Shown: one piece after another, positions 36,090-45,102 of the stretch
How positions within the stretch are numbered: position 1 is the stretch's first letter
Layout: each line of letters opens with the position of its first letter
DNA from: Geodermatophilus sabuli
GTDB lineage: Bacteria > Actinomycetota > Actinomycetes > Mycobacteriales > Geodermatophilaceae
DNA length: 64,000 bases
Direction of reading: 5' to 3'
Assembly (NCBI RefSeq): GCF_900215145.1
Contig: NZ_OBDO01000001.1
Location: forward strand, 124,001-188,000
Notes under the pieces: generated by a model
Database searches by the model: none
Told to the model about the DNA's origin: nothing
The model's input: only the letters and a program-made list of their open reading frames with translations
Made by a program: the position numbers and the translations under genes

Positions 36090-36923
36090 TCAGCCGTGGG
36101 CCCGGACGTGCTCGGTCACCAGCTCGGCGACCCGCTCGGGTGCGAGCTCGGGGATCCAGTGGGGCACGCCCTCCAACACCTCCAGCCGGTAGGGCGCGTC
36201 CACGAAGTCGCGGGTGGCCTCGGTGGCGGCGCGGCCGAGGAAGGCGTCCCCGGTGCTCCACAGGTGCAGCGTCGGCACCCGCACCGTGCCGATGGTCTCG
36301 TGGGCGCTCAGCGGCAGCGCCCGGTACCAGGCCAACGCCGCCGACAGCGCGCCCGGCTCCTGCATGCGGGCCACGTAGTGCTCGCAGACGTCGCGCGGCA
36401 GGTCGCTGCGCAGGAACATCCGGCGCAGCGGCTCGCCACCGCCGACCAGCAGCAGCCGCTCGGGCAGGAACGGCAGCTGGAACAGGCCCACGTAGTACGA
36501 CCGCAGCGCCTGGTCGCTGGTGAGCATCGCCCTGACCATCGCCGCGGGGTGCGGCACCGACAGCGCGGTCAGCGTGCGCACCCGCTCCGGGTGCCAGGCG
36601 GCCAGCGCCCACCCGACGATGCCGCCCCAGTCGTGGCCGACCACGTGCGCGCTGTCCAGCCCCGCCTCGTCGAGCAGGGCCAGCACGTCGGCGGTCAGCT
36701 CGCGGACCCGGTAGGCCGACCGGCCGGTGGGGCGGGCGCTGGGGGAGTAGCCGCGCTGGTCGGGGGCGAGCGTGCGCAGCCCCGCCGCGTGCAGGCCGGC
36801 GGCGGACGCGGCCCAGGCGGTGGCGTCTTGCGGGAAGCCGTGCAGCAGCACCACCGGCTCCCCGTCGGGCGGGCCGCCGTCCCGGACGTCGAACACCATG
36901 CCGTCGCGCCGGAAGCCGTCCAT
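36090..36923 (-). CDS. Epoxide hydrolase-like alpha/beta hydrolase
   Basis: The 277-residue protein has the oxyanion motif HGFPQ (29-33) and a nucleophile elbow GHDWGG with Asp98, not Ser, which places it with epoxide hydrolases and haloalkane dehalogenases. A lid with conserved Tyr residues and a C-terminal His in GVPHWIPELAP complete the set. ATG 36923 lies 6 nt after CAGGGT (minus strand). It is divergent from paaD. Confidence 0.88.
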   Translation of the reverse strand: MDGFRRDGMVFDVRDGGPPDGEPVVLLHGFPQDATAWAASAAGLHAAGLRTLAPDQRGYSPSARPTGRSAYRVRELTADVLALLDEAGLDSAHVVGHDWGGIVGWALAAWHPERVRTLTALSVPHPAAMVRAMLTSDQALRSYYVGLFQLPFLPERLLLVGGGEPLRRMFLRSDLPRDVCEHYVARMQEPGALSAALAWYRALPLSAHETIGTVRVPTLHLWSTGDAFLGRAATEATRDFVDAPYRLEVLEGVPHWIPELAPERVAELVTEHVRAHG

Positions 36924-37029
36924 CCCGCGACCCTGCCCCCGCCGGTGCACGCCGCGCCACCCGTCGGCGTCACCGGGCGGAGCGACAAGGACTGGCGCTC
37001 CGGCACGCGGCGGCGACAAGGTGGGTGTG

Positions 37030-37530
37030 ATGACCACCACAACCGACCCGCGTGCCGTGGCCGACACCGTCACCGACCCCGAGCTGCCGATGCTCACGCT
37101 CTCCGACCTCGGCGTGCTGCGCGACGTCCGGCTGGAGGAGGGCATCGTCGTCGTGGAGATCACCCCCACCTACACCGGCTGCCCGGCGATGGGCACGATG
37201 CGGGCGGACCTGCTGCGCGCCCTGCACGAGGCCGGTTTCCCCGACGTCGACGTCCGCACCGTGCTGACGCCGGCGTGGAGCACCGACTGGATCACCCCCG
37301 AGGGCCGCCGCAAGCTGGCCGAGGCCGGCATCGCCCCGCCCGGGCCGGCGCCGCGCCGTGACCCCGGCCCGGTGCCGCTGCGGCTCGGGCCCTCCCCGCG
37401 GACGGCGTCCTGCCCGCTGTGCGGCTCGCCCGACACCGAGGAGCTGAGCGAGTTCAGCGCGACCGCGTGCAAGGCGCTGCGCCGGTGCCGGTCGTGCCGC
37501 GAGCCGTTCGAGCACGTCAAGGAGCTCTGA
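37030..37530 (+). CDS. paaD: PaaD-like protein (phenylacetyl-CoA epoxidase accessory)
   Basis: The 166-residue protein has an N-terminal MIP18/DUF59 domain (DPELPMLTLSDLGVLRDV, then TYTGCPAMGTM) and a C-terminal Cys-rich zinc or iron-sulfur module (CPLCGS and CRSCREPF). PaaD helps mature or maintain the phenylacetyl-CoA monooxygenase. The structural genes paaABCE are not in the window, which is unusual. ATG 37030 follows CAAGGT by 7 nt. It is divergent from the epoxide hydrolase gene; both could belong to aromatic catabolism, though that is inference. Confidence 0.85.
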   Translation: MTTTTDPRAVADTVTDPELPMLTLSDLGVLRDVRLEEGIVVVEITPTYTGCPAMGTMRADLLRALHEAGFPDVDVRTVLTPAWSTDWITPEGRRKLAEAGIAPPGPAPRRDPGPVPLRLGPSPRTASCPLCGSPDTEELSEFSATACKALRRCRSCREPFEHVKEL

Positions 37531-37644
37531 GCCGCGGCGCCATGGCGGGCTCGCGCCGGTGTACCGCAGCGTGCGGGCGATGAGCCGCTGCGCCGGTCGT
37601 GGGCGCTGGGTGCGCAGGCGCGGGGTATCCGCGACCATGGGGAG

Positions 37645-38190
37645 GTGACGGTCACCGCGGAGGAGCTCATCGTCCTGGTCGACGACGACGGGACGGCGAT
37701 CGGCACCATGCCCAAGCCGCTGGTGCACCACGGGGAGACGCCGCTGCACCGCGCCTTCTCCGCCTATCTCTTCGACGACGCCGGGCGGCTGTTGGTCACC
37801 CGCCGCGCGACGAGCAAGCAGACGTTCCCCGGCATGTGGACCAACACCGTCTGCGGCCACCCCGGTCCGGGGGAGGGCGACGCGGCCGCCATCGCCCGCC
37901 GCGCCGACTTCGAGCTCGGCCTGCGGGTCGGCGAGCTGCGCGAGGCGCTGCCCGGTTACCGGTACCGGGCCGAGTTCCGTGGGGTCGTGGAGAACGAGGT
38001 CTGCCCGGTCTACCTGGGCCGGTTCACCGGCACGCCCGCACCCGACCCGACCGAGGTCGGGGACTGGGAGCTGCTGGACTGGGCCGCGTTCCGCCGCCGG
38101 CAGGAGGCCGAGGGCGACGAGGCGTGGTCGCCCTGGTGCCGCGAGCAGGCCCGGCTGATCGAGGCCGCGGGGCTCGTACCGCACAGCTGA
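37645..38190 (+). CDS. idi: Isopentenyl-diphosphate delta-isomerase, type 1
   Basis: The 181-residue Nudix-fold enzyme interconverts IPP and DMAPP for isoprenoids and carotenoids. The catalytic Cys is in TNTVCGHP and the catalytic Glu in ENEVCPVYLG; HRAFSAYLFD and a Nudix-like box (GEGDAAAIARRADFELGL) are present. Where most type 1 enzymes have AARRR, here ARRAD is seen. GTG 37645 lies 6 nt after GACCAT, a leaderless start. It is a single gene. Confidence 0.95.
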   Translation: MTVTAEELIVLVDDDGTAIGTMPKPLVHHGETPLHRAFSAYLFDDAGRLLVTRRATSKQTFPGMWTNTVCGHPGPGEGDAAAIARRADFELGLRVGELREALPGYRYRAEFRGVVENEVCPVYLGRFTGTPAPDPTEVGDWELLDWAAFRRRQEAEGDEAWSPWCREQARLIEAAGLVPHS

Positions 38191-38321
38191 CCACCGGCCT
38201 GGCCTGCGTGGACGCGACCTCCGGCCGCGCCGCCCACGCCTGACCCGCCGCCGACCTGCGCCGCCCGCCGTTGTCGGGGAGGGTGGTCGCCGACAGGCAG
38301 GTCCGGCGGACGGAGGAACGG

Positions 38322-39101
38322 ATGGTCGACAGCGGGACGTTGGCGGGGCGGGTCGCCCTGGTCACCGGAGGGGCGAGTGGGCTCGGGAGGGCCACGTGCA
38401 CCGCCCTGGCGGAGGCCGGCGCGCACGTCGCGATCGCCGACATCGACGCGGCCGGCAGCGAGGTGACCTCGAAGCTGGTGGCCGACGCCGGCGGCTCGGC
38501 CGAGGTCGTCCCGCTCGACGTCACCGACGACGCCAGCCGCCGCCAGGTCGTCGCCCAGCTGTTCGACGCCCACGGTGACGCCTTCGACGTCCTGGTCAAC
38601 GTCGCCGGCATCGACCGGCCCGGCTACGTCACCGACATCGACCTCGCCGACTACCAGCGGGTGCAGGCGGTCAACTGCGAGGGGCCGGTCTTCCTGACCA
38701 GCGAGTTCATGAAGCGGGTGCAGCACCTGCCGGAGGGGCGCACCGCCGACGTGGTGCACATCGTGTCCCTGTCGGCCATCACCTCCGGCAGCGGCGCGAT
38801 CGCCTACAACGGCTCCAAGGCCGGCTTCCTCAACGCCACCAGGTGCATCCAGCGGGAGCTGCGCGAGAAGGCCGTGCGGGCCGACGACGGCACCGAGCGG
38901 CCGTTCCCCTGCCGCGTGCAGGCCGTGATCCCGGCCGCGATGGACACCCCGATGATGGAGCAGTGGGGCATCCCGTCGCACCTGATGATGCCGCCCTCGG
39001 CCGTGGCCGAGATGGTGCGCTACCTGGTCACCCTGCACCCGGCGGCCTTCGTGCCCGAGATGCAGATCGTGCCGCGCCTCGAGCCGAACTTCCCCCGTTG
39101 A
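38322..39101 (+). CDS. Short-chain dehydrogenase/reductase
   Basis: The 259-residue classical SDR has TGGASGLG for cofactor, an NVAG variant of NNAG, Ser in IVSLSAI and the catalytic AYNGSK. Its C-terminal segment (MDTPMMEQWGIPSHLMMPPSAVAEM) suggests a bulky substrate such as a steroid or terpenoid. ATG 38322 has GGAGG upstream. The next gene starts 29 nt after its stop, so they are probably co-transcribed. Confidence 0.9.
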   Translation: MVDSGTLAGRVALVTGGASGLGRATCTALAEAGAHVAIADIDAAGSEVTSKLVADAGGSAEVVPLDVTDDASRRQVVAQLFDAHGDAFDVLVNVAGIDRPGYVTDIDLADYQRVQAVNCEGPVFLTSEFMKRVQHLPEGRTADVVHIVSLSAITSGSGAIAYNGSKAGFLNATRCIQRELREKAVRADDGTERPFPCRVQAVIPAAMDTPMMEQWGIPSHLMMPPSAVAEMVRYLVTLHPAAFVPEMQIVPRLEPNFPR

Positions 39102-39130
39102 TCCCCGTGACCGGCAAGAGGAGGCGCGGC

Positions 39131-39415
39131 ATGAGCGTGACCGACCCCGACGACCCGACCCCCGACAGCGCGATGGCGTCGGGCAGCGACGCCGGGGAAC
39201 CCGGCGGTCACCTGGGTCCCGGCGACCTGGCGCCGGACGAGGAGCGCCTCCTGGCCGCCCTGGAACGGGACGCCCGCGCCGGGTCGGCGTCCCCGGAGGA
39301 GACGGCCGCCGAGGTGCGCGCGGCCGAGGACGAGGCGCCGCTGCCGGCCGAGGGCGGTGACCAGGGCGACGGGCTCAGCGCCCGGTTCGCCGCCCCGCCG
39401 ACGGACGAAGGCTAG
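39131..39415 (+). CDS. Small acidic protein of unknown function
   Basis: The 94-residue protein is rich in Asp, Glu, Pro and Gly with no hydrophobic core, so it is likely disordered. Only LAPDEERLLAALERDAR in the middle looks helical. ATG 39131 has AGGAGG seven bases upstream, which supports translation. Its 3' end overlaps the convergent phytochrome gene by 41 bp. Confidence 0.6.
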   Translation: MSVTDPDDPTPDSAMASGSDAGEPGGHLGPGDLAPDEERLLAALERDARAGSASPEETAAEVRAAEDEAPLPAEGGDQGDGLSARFAAPPTDEG

Positions 39416-41720
39416 CGCCGAGCCGGACGGCGACCAGCGCGACGTCGTCGTCCGCGCCGTCGGCGAGCAGCCGGGCGAGGACCGCGTCGCAGACCTCCTC
39501 GACCGGCTGCTCGCCGAGCGTGGCCAGCTCCCCGGCCAGCCGCTCGACGCCGTCGTCGAAGGCCTGGTCGCGCCGCTCGACCAGCCCGTCGGTGTAGAGC
39601 AGCAGGGTCGACCCCGCCTCGAGCACCGTCTCGGACTCCACCCGCACCGCCGACGGGTCCACGCCCAGCAGCAGCCCGGCCCGCGGGGCGCTCAGCGCCC
39701 GGACCGCGCCGTCGGGCCCGGCGACCAGTGGCGGCAGGTGCCCGGCGCTGGCCCAGGTCAGCCGGGCGCCTGCGGAGACCGGATCGGGCACCAACCGGCC
39801 GACGAGCACGGTCGCCAGCGCCCGCAGCCCCAGCCCGTCGATCGCGCCGTCGAGCCGGCGCAGGACGGCGGCCGGCCCCTCGGCGTTGTCGTAGGCGATG
39901 CCGCGCAGGACCCCGCGCAACTGCGCCATGGCGGCGGCCGCGGCGGTGTCGTGACCGACCACGTCGCCGATGACCAGCACCGTGGAGCCGTCGGGCTGGT
40001 CGAACACGTCGTACCAGTCGCCGCCCACCTGCGCCTCGCGCGCGGCCGGCACGTACCGCACCGCGATCTCCCGGTCGGCCCGGCGCGGCGGCTCGGTGAG
40101 CAGGCTGCGCTGCAGGGTCTCCGCGGCGCGCACGATGCTGCGTGAACGGGCGTAGAGGGCCTCCAGCAGGTGGGTGCGCAGCTCGGCGACCTCGGCCAGC
40201 TGCTGCGCCGTCCACGGCTCGGAGCGGCCGCGCACCGTCTCCCGCCAGCGGTCGAAGCTCTTGCGCGGGCTGAGCCGCACGCCGTCGCCCTCGCGGGCGG
40301 CGATCGCCTTGTTGTGCGGGTCACCGCCCCAGTCGACGGTGCGCACTGCCTCGGCCCGGTGCCAGAGCACGTACTGCCCCTCGGGCAGGGGCAGCACGAG
40401 CACTCCGCAGGCGGGCCCGGCCGGCAGGTCCGGTGCGGTCAGCGGGAGGGAATCGGTCGCGACGACGTCCTCGCCGCGCGCGGCCGCCCAGGCGGCGATC
40501 GCGTCCGCGGCGCCCGCGGGGAGGGTGGCGCCGCGGCTGCCGGTGTGCCCGTGCAGGTCGACCACGACCCCGTCGGCGGGCAGCAGGTCCAGCAGGCTGG
40601 GCGAGCCCAGCAGGGTCTCGGCCAGCGGGCGGTCCTCGTCGAGGGCCGCCGCGGTCAGCCAGGCGAGGGTCGAGCGCACCCGCAGGGCGCGGTGCACCTC
40701 GTCCTCCTCCGCACGGTCGACCAGGCGCAGGGACAACGTCGAGCCGAGGAACTCCGCGGCGGCGCGGGTGGCGTAGGGCGGAGCGTGCGGACCGGTGTAG
40801 TGGTGGCAGGCGATGAGGCCCCACAGCCGGTCCTCGCGCAGCAGCGAGATGGACATCGACGCGCGCACGCCCATGTTCTGCAGGTACTCGACGTGGATCG
40901 GGGAGACGCTGCGCAGCGCGGAGTAGGTGAGGTCCAGGGGCTGCCCGGTCGACGGGAGCGCCAGCGGCTGCAGCCGGGCCGGCACGTAGTCCACGTCGGA
41001 GATCAGCCGGATCCAGTTCTTCTCGTACAGGGCGCGCGCCTGCGCGGGGATGTCCGATGCCGGGTAGTGCAGGCCGAGGAACGAGTTGAGCCCCGGTGCT
41101 GCGGCCTCGGCGACGACCTCGCCGTTGTGGTCGGCGTCGTAGCGGTAGACCATCACGCGGTCGAAGCCGGTGAGCTGGCGGACCGCGCGGGCGGTGATGT
41201 CGTAGAGCTCCTGCAGGGACGAGGCGCGGTTGAGCTCGCCGACGGTCCCGCGCACCGCCTGGTAGGTGTTCGGGAACGAGAACGGCCGGGGCCCGCGGGC
41301 CGGCTCCAGCTCCACGACCAGCGTGGATGCCGGCGGCGTCCCCTCCGTGCCCGTCCCGGCCACCGCCCGGTGCAGGAGGGCGTCGACCGGCACCGGGCTG
41401 CCGCCGACGTCCAGGGTGACCTCGACGGGGTTGCGCTCGCGCAGGTCACCGAAGGCGCTGGCCGACCGGGCGACCGCCTCGGCGGCGCCGACACCGAGGA
41501 CGTCGGGCAGCCGGCGGCCGAGCGCGTCACCCGGCTCGACGCCGACCAGGTCGGCGAGGTTCTCCGACACCTGCTGGACGACGAGGTCCGGTTCGCTCAC
41601 CGCCAGCAGCACGCCGCGCGGCTGGATGCTGCCCGGCACGTGGATGGGCTCGCGCTCGCAGTTGGTCAGGTCGACCGGCGCGCCGGGCGGCAGCAGTTCC
41701 AGGCCCGGGCCGTCGGTCAC
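39375..41720 (-). CDS. bphP: Bacteriophytochrome with SpoIIE (PP2C) phosphatase output
   Basis: The 781-residue light sensor has a complete photosensory module. The PAS part has Cys21 in LTNCEREPIHVPGSIQP, where biliverdin attaches. The GAF part (about 150-330) has YPASDIPAQAR with Asp223, SVSPIHVEYLQNMGV and CHHYTG. The PHY tongue has PRKSF (485-489). The output, from about 550, is a SpoIIE-type phosphatase with GGDWYD (567-572) and GDVVGHD. Red or far-red light should control dephosphorylation of an anti-anti-sigma protein. The GTG start overlaps the heme oxygenase stop by 4 nt. Confidence 0.95.
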   Translation of the reverse strand: MTDGPGLELLPPGAPVDLTNCEREPIHVPGSIQPRGVLLAVSEPDLVVQQVSENLADLVGVEPGDALGRRLPDVLGVGAAEAVARSASAFGDLRERNPVEVTLDVGGSPVPVDALLHRAVAGTGTEGTPPASTLVVELEPARGPRPFSFPNTYQAVRGTVGELNRASSLQELYDITARAVRQLTGFDRVMVYRYDADHNGEVVAEAAAPGLNSFLGLHYPASDIPAQARALYEKNWIRLISDVDYVPARLQPLALPSTGQPLDLTYSALRSVSPIHVEYLQNMGVRASMSISLLREDRLWGLIACHHYTGPHAPPYATRAAAEFLGSTLSLRLVDRAEEDEVHRALRVRSTLAWLTAAALDEDRPLAETLLGSPSLLDLLPADGVVVDLHGHTGSRGATLPAGAADAIAAWAAARGEDVVATDSLPLTAPDLPAGPACGVLVLPLPEGQYVLWHRAEAVRTVDWGGDPHNKAIAAREGDGVRLSPRKSFDRWRETVRGRSEPWTAQQLAEVAELRTHLLEALYARSRSIVRAAETLQRSLLTEPPRRADREIAVRYVPAAREAQVGGDWYDVFDQPDGSTVLVIGDVVGHDTAAAAAMAQLRGVLRGIAYDNAEGPAAVLRRLDGAIDGLGLRALATVLVGRLVPDPVSAGARLTWASAGHLPPLVAGPDGAVRALSAPRAGLLLGVDPSAVRVESETVLEAGSTLLLYTDGLVERRDQAFDDGVERLAGELATLGEQPVEEVCDAVLARLLADGADDDVALVAVRLGASLRPSAGRRTGR

Positions 41721-42343
41721 GAGGCGGCCCCGAGGGGGGCGACCCAGACCGCCAGCGCGCCGAAGGTGTCCCGTGCGGCGTCGACCAGGCGGGCGGCGTC
41801 GCCCCCCGTCGCCACCCGCTCGCGGGTGACCCGCCGGTAGGCGTGCCACATGGCGCCGGTCTCGGTGCCGTACGGGGAGAAGGCGCCCACCCGCGCGCCG
41901 GGGCCGAGGCCGGGCAGCGTGGCCAGGTGGCGGGTGATGAAGGTGCCGCCGAGCGTGGAGCCCTCCAGGACGTAGAGCCGGCCCAGGGCCTGGTCGGTGT
42001 CCTCGACGGGCGACAGCCGCGGCGTGGGCAGGTGGTCGCGGACCGCACCGAGTGCCTGCAGGTCGTCGGCGAACAGGTGCGCGCGCCGGCGACGGGACCA
42101 GCCGACGGTCGCGGCGTCGGCCGGTTCCCGGCCGGCCCAGCGGTCCAGGCCGGCCTCGGCGGCGGTCCAGAAGGCGTGCAACCGGGTCAGCACGGCGACC
42201 AGCCGGTCCCGGCGCAGCCGCGGGTCCATCAGCGCGAGGACGGACTCCACCTGCTCGTGCTCGGCGGCCGTGGCCGTGCGCAGTGCCGTGAGGACGTCGG
42301 CGCCCCCCGCTTCTCGAGGCAACGCCTCTCCTCCCGCAGCCAC
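41717..42343 (-). CDS. bphO: Biliverdin-producing heme oxygenase
   Basis: The 208-residue protein has the heme oxygenase fold: proximal His29 in TAAEHEQVES, and LGRLYVLEGSTLGGTFI with the distal-helix glycines. It opens heme to biliverdin, the chromophore of the phytochrome encoded directly downstream with a 4-nt overlap. GTG 42343 is preceded by TACCCT at 8 nt, so the operon is probably leaderless. Iron release is a side effect, but the location points to light sensing as its job. Confidence 0.93.
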   Translation of the reverse strand: MAAGGEALPREAGGADVLTALRTATAAEHEQVESVLALMDPRLRRDRLVAVLTRLHAFWTAAEAGLDRWAGREPADAATVGWSRRRRAHLFADDLQALGAVRDHLPTPRLSPVEDTDQALGRLYVLEGSTLGGTFITRHLATLPGLGPGARVGAFSPYGTETGAMWHAYRRVTRERVATGGDAARLVDAARDTFGALAVWVAPLGAAS

Positions 42344-42351
42344 TGGGAGAG

Positions 42352-42357
42352 AGGGTA
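42352..42357 (-). promoter_or_regulatory. -10 hexamer of the bphO-bphP operon, leaderless
   Basis: TACCCT on the minus strand ends 8 nt before GTG 42343. Confidence 0.45.
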
Positions 42358-42465
42358 GGTCACGCGCGCGGAGCGGCGCGGACGACGGGTGCAGGACGCA
42401 ACGACTGCGGCCCGCGCGCCCGTCGCTGGTGGCGCGGGCCGCGGCTGCCTAGCGTCGGGGTCGAC

Positions 42466-42511
42466 GTGCCCGTCCGCGCACGTGCACCGGGCAGCGTGCG
42501 CGGACGTGCAC
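42466..42511 (+). promoter_or_regulatory. Long inverted repeat in the leader of the proline operon
   Basis: Arms 42466-42482 and 42495-42511 pair over 17 bp with one mismatch around a 12-nt loop. A -10 hexamer TAGCGT at 42450 would start transcription near 42462, so the hairpin is at the very 5' end of the mRNA, one base before the ribosome binding site GGGGAGAGG. It may be an operator for a proline-responsive regulator or an RNA switch. Confidence 0.5.
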
Positions 42512-42526
42512 GGGGAGAGGTGGCCC

Positions 42527-43462
42527 GTGCTCTCGCAGAAGGCGCTCCTGCTCGGCGCGTCCCGGCGGCCCGAGCTGCGCCGGCTGGTCACGGGGACGCC
42601 CGCGACCTGCCGGGTGGTCGACCGGTTCGTCGCCGGCGAGACCCTGGACGACGCCCTGGCCGTCGTCCGCCGGCTGACCGGCGAGGGCATCGCCGTCACG
42701 CTCGACCACCTCGGCGAGGGCGTCACCGACCGCGCCGAGGCCGTGCGCTCTCGCGACGCCTACCTCGCCCTGCTCGACGGGCTGGCCCCGCTGGACCTCG
42801 GCCCGGCGGCGGAGGTGTCGGTGAAGTTGTCGGCGTTCGGGCAGGCGCTGCCCGGCGGCGGCACCGACCTGGCCCTGGAGCTCGTCCGCCCGGTGGCCGA
42901 GGCGGCGAGCGCGATCGGCACCACGGTGACCCTGGACATGGAGGAGTCGCACACCATCGACTCCACCCTCACCGTCCTGGCCGCGCTGCGCCGCGACCAC
43001 CCCGGTACCGGCGCCGTCCTGCAGGCCGCGCTGCACCGCACGCTCGACGACGCCGCCGCGCTCGCGGTGCCCGGGTCGCGGGTGCGGCTGGTCAAGGGCG
43101 CCTACGACGAGCCGCCGTCGGTCGCCTACCAGGGGCGACACGAGGTCGATGCCGCCTACGCCCGCTGCCTCGGCGTCCTCGTGCGCGGCCCCGGCTACCC
43201 GATGGTCGGCACGCACGACCCGCGGCTGCTCGCCGTCGCCCAGCGGCTGGCGACGCTCGTCGGTCGGACGCCGGACTCGTGGGAGGTGCAGCTGCTCTAC
43301 GGCATCCGCACCGCCGAGCAGCGCCGGCTGGCCGCGGCCGGCTGCACCGTGCGCGCCTACGTGCCCTACGGCGTCGACTGGTACGGCTACTTCATGCGTC
43401 GCTTGGCCGAGCGGCCGGCCAACCTGCGCTTCTTCCTCCGCTCCCTCGCCACCACGTCCTGA
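42527..43462 (+). CDS. Proline dehydrogenase
   Basis: The 311-residue FAD enzyme oxidises proline to pyrroline-5-carboxylate at the membrane. Family marks are VTLDHLGEGV, VSVKLSAFG, TLDMEES, RLVKGAYDEP, GTHDPRL and the C-terminal substrate helix YVPYGVDWYGYFMRRLAERPAN, given here in parts: the double Arg of YFMRRLAER binds the proline carboxylate. GTG 42527 has GGGGAGAGG upstream. It is the monofunctional type, followed 14 nt later by the dehydrogenase that uses its product. Confidence 0.95.
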   Translation: MLSQKALLLGASRRPELRRLVTGTPATCRVVDRFVAGETLDDALAVVRRLTGEGIAVTLDHLGEGVTDRAEAVRSRDAYLALLDGLAPLDLGPAAEVSVKLSAFGQALPGGGTDLALELVRPVAEAASAIGTTVTLDMEESHTIDSTLTVLAALRRDHPGTGAVLQAALHRTLDDAAALAVPGSRVRLVKGAYDEPPSVAYQGRHEVDAAYARCLGVLVRGPGYPMVGTHDPRLLAVAQRLATLVGRTPDSWEVQLLYGIRTAEQRRLAAAGCTVRAYVPYGVDWYGYFMRRLAERPANLRFFLRSLATTS

Positions 43463-43476
43463 ACAGGAGCCCCGCC

Positions 43477-45102
43477 ATGGACGCCGTCACCCGGGTCCCC
43501 GCGCCGCGCAACGAGCCGGTGCTCACCTACGCCCCCGGCGCACCCGAACGCGCGGCCCTGCAGCAGCAGCTCACCGAGCTGGCCGCCGAACCGGTCGAGC
43601 TGACGATGACGCTGGGGACCATGCACCGCCTCGGCGGTGGCGAACGCTTCGACGTCGTCCAGCCGCACCGGCACGCCGCCGTCCTCGGCACCTCCGCGCA
43701 CGCCACGCACGCCGACGCGCAGGAGGCGCTGCGCTGCGCTCGGGAGGCCGCCCCCGGGTGGCGGGACATGGCCTTCGACGACCGCGCCGCGGTGTTCCTC
43801 CGCGCCGCCGAGCTGCTGGCCGGTCCGTGGCGGCAGACCCTCAACGCCGCGACGATGCTCGGCCAGAGCAAGACCGCGTACCAGGCCGAGATCGACAGCG
43901 CCTGTGAGCTGATCGACTTCTGGCGCTGGAACGTGCACTTCGCCCGGCAGGTCCTGGAGGAGCAGCCGGTGTCGTCCCCGGGGGTGTGGAACCGCGCCGA
44001 CCACCGCCCGCTCGAGGGCTTCGTCTACGCGATCACCCCGTTCAACTTCACCGCGATCGCGGGCAACCTGCCCACGGCGCCGGCGCTCATGGGCAACACG
44101 GTGATCTGGAAGCCGGCCCCGACCCAGCAGTTCGCCGCGCACTTCCTCATGCGGCTGCTCGAGGAGGCCGGCCTGCCACCCGGCGTCATCACGATGGTCA
44201 CCGGCGACGGCGTCGCAGTGTCCGAGGTGCTGCTGGCCGACCGCGACCTGGCCGGCATCCACTTCACCGGGTCGACGGCGACCTTCCACCACCTGTGGCG
44301 CACGGTCGGCCAGCACATCGACCGCTACCGCGGCTACCCGCGCATCGTGGGCGAGACCGGCGGCAAGGACTTCGTCGTGGCCCACCCCTCGGCCGACGTC
44401 GACGTGCTGCGCACCGCGCTGATCCGCGGCGCCTTCGAGTACCAGGGGCAGAAGTGCTCGGCGGCGTCGCGGGCGTACGTGCCGCGCAGTGTCTGGGCGC
44501 GGCTGCGCGAGGACCTGGTGGGGGAGACCGAGGCGCTGCCGATGGGCGACGTCACCGACCTCTCCAACTTCCTGGGCGCGGTGATCGACCGGCGGTCGTT
44601 CTCGAAGCTGTCCGGCGTCCTGGACCGGGCGGCCGACGACGACGCCCTCACCGTGGTCGCCGGTGGCCGGGCCGACGACAGCGAGGGCTTCTTCGTGCGG
44701 CCCACGGTCATCGAGGGCACCGACCCGGGCCACGAGGTGTTCACCACCGAGTACTTCGGGCCGGTGCTGGCGGTGCACGTCTACGACGACGCCGACTACG
44801 ACACCACGCTCGCGCAGATGGAGTCCGCGGCGCCCTACGCGCTCACCGGCGCCGTCATAGCGCAGGACCGCGCGGCCATCGCCCACGCCCAGCACGTGCT
44901 GCGCTTCGCCGCGGGCAACTTCTACGTCAACGACAAGCCGACCGGCGCCGTCGTCGGGCAGCAGCCGTTCGGCGGCGGGCGGGCCTCGGGCACCAACGAC
45001 AAGGCCGGCGCCGCGCAGAACCTGCTGCGCTGGACGAGCACCCGCTCCGTCAAGGAGACGTTCGTCCCGCCGACCGACCACCGCTATCCGCACATGGGGT
45101 GA
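43477..45102 (+). CDS. pruA: L-glutamate gamma-semialdehyde dehydrogenase
   Basis: The 541-residue aldehyde dehydrogenase turns the P5C hydrolysis product into glutamate. It has ITPFNFTAIAGNL, FTGSTATFHHL, GETGGKDFVVA with the general-base Glu, and the catalytic Cys in YQGQKCSAASRAYVP, all typical of the P5C dehydrogenase branch. ATG 43477 has AGGAG upstream. The stop codon is the first three bases of a perfect 22-bp hairpin. Confidence 0.96.
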   Translation: MDAVTRVPAPRNEPVLTYAPGAPERAALQQQLTELAAEPVELTMTLGTMHRLGGGERFDVVQPHRHAAVLGTSAHATHADAQEALRCAREAAPGWRDMAFDDRAAVFLRAAELLAGPWRQTLNAATMLGQSKTAYQAEIDSACELIDFWRWNVHFARQVLEEQPVSSPGVWNRADHRPLEGFVYAITPFNFTAIAGNLPTAPALMGNTVIWKPAPTQQFAAHFLMRLLEEAGLPPGVITMVTGDGVAVSEVLLADRDLAGIHFTGSTATFHHLWRTVGQHIDRYRGYPRIVGETGGKDFVVAHPSADVDVLRTALIRGAFEYQGQKCSAASRAYVPRSVWARLREDLVGETEALPMGDVTDLSNFLGAVIDRRSFSKLSGVLDRAADDDALTVVAGGRADDSEGFFVRPTVIEGTDPGHEVFTTEYFGPVLAVHVYDDADYDTTLAQMESAAPYALTGAVIAQDRAAIAHAQHVLRFAAGNFYVNDKPTGAVVGQQPFGGGRASGTNDKAGAAQNLLRWTSTRSVKETFVPPTDHRYPHMG

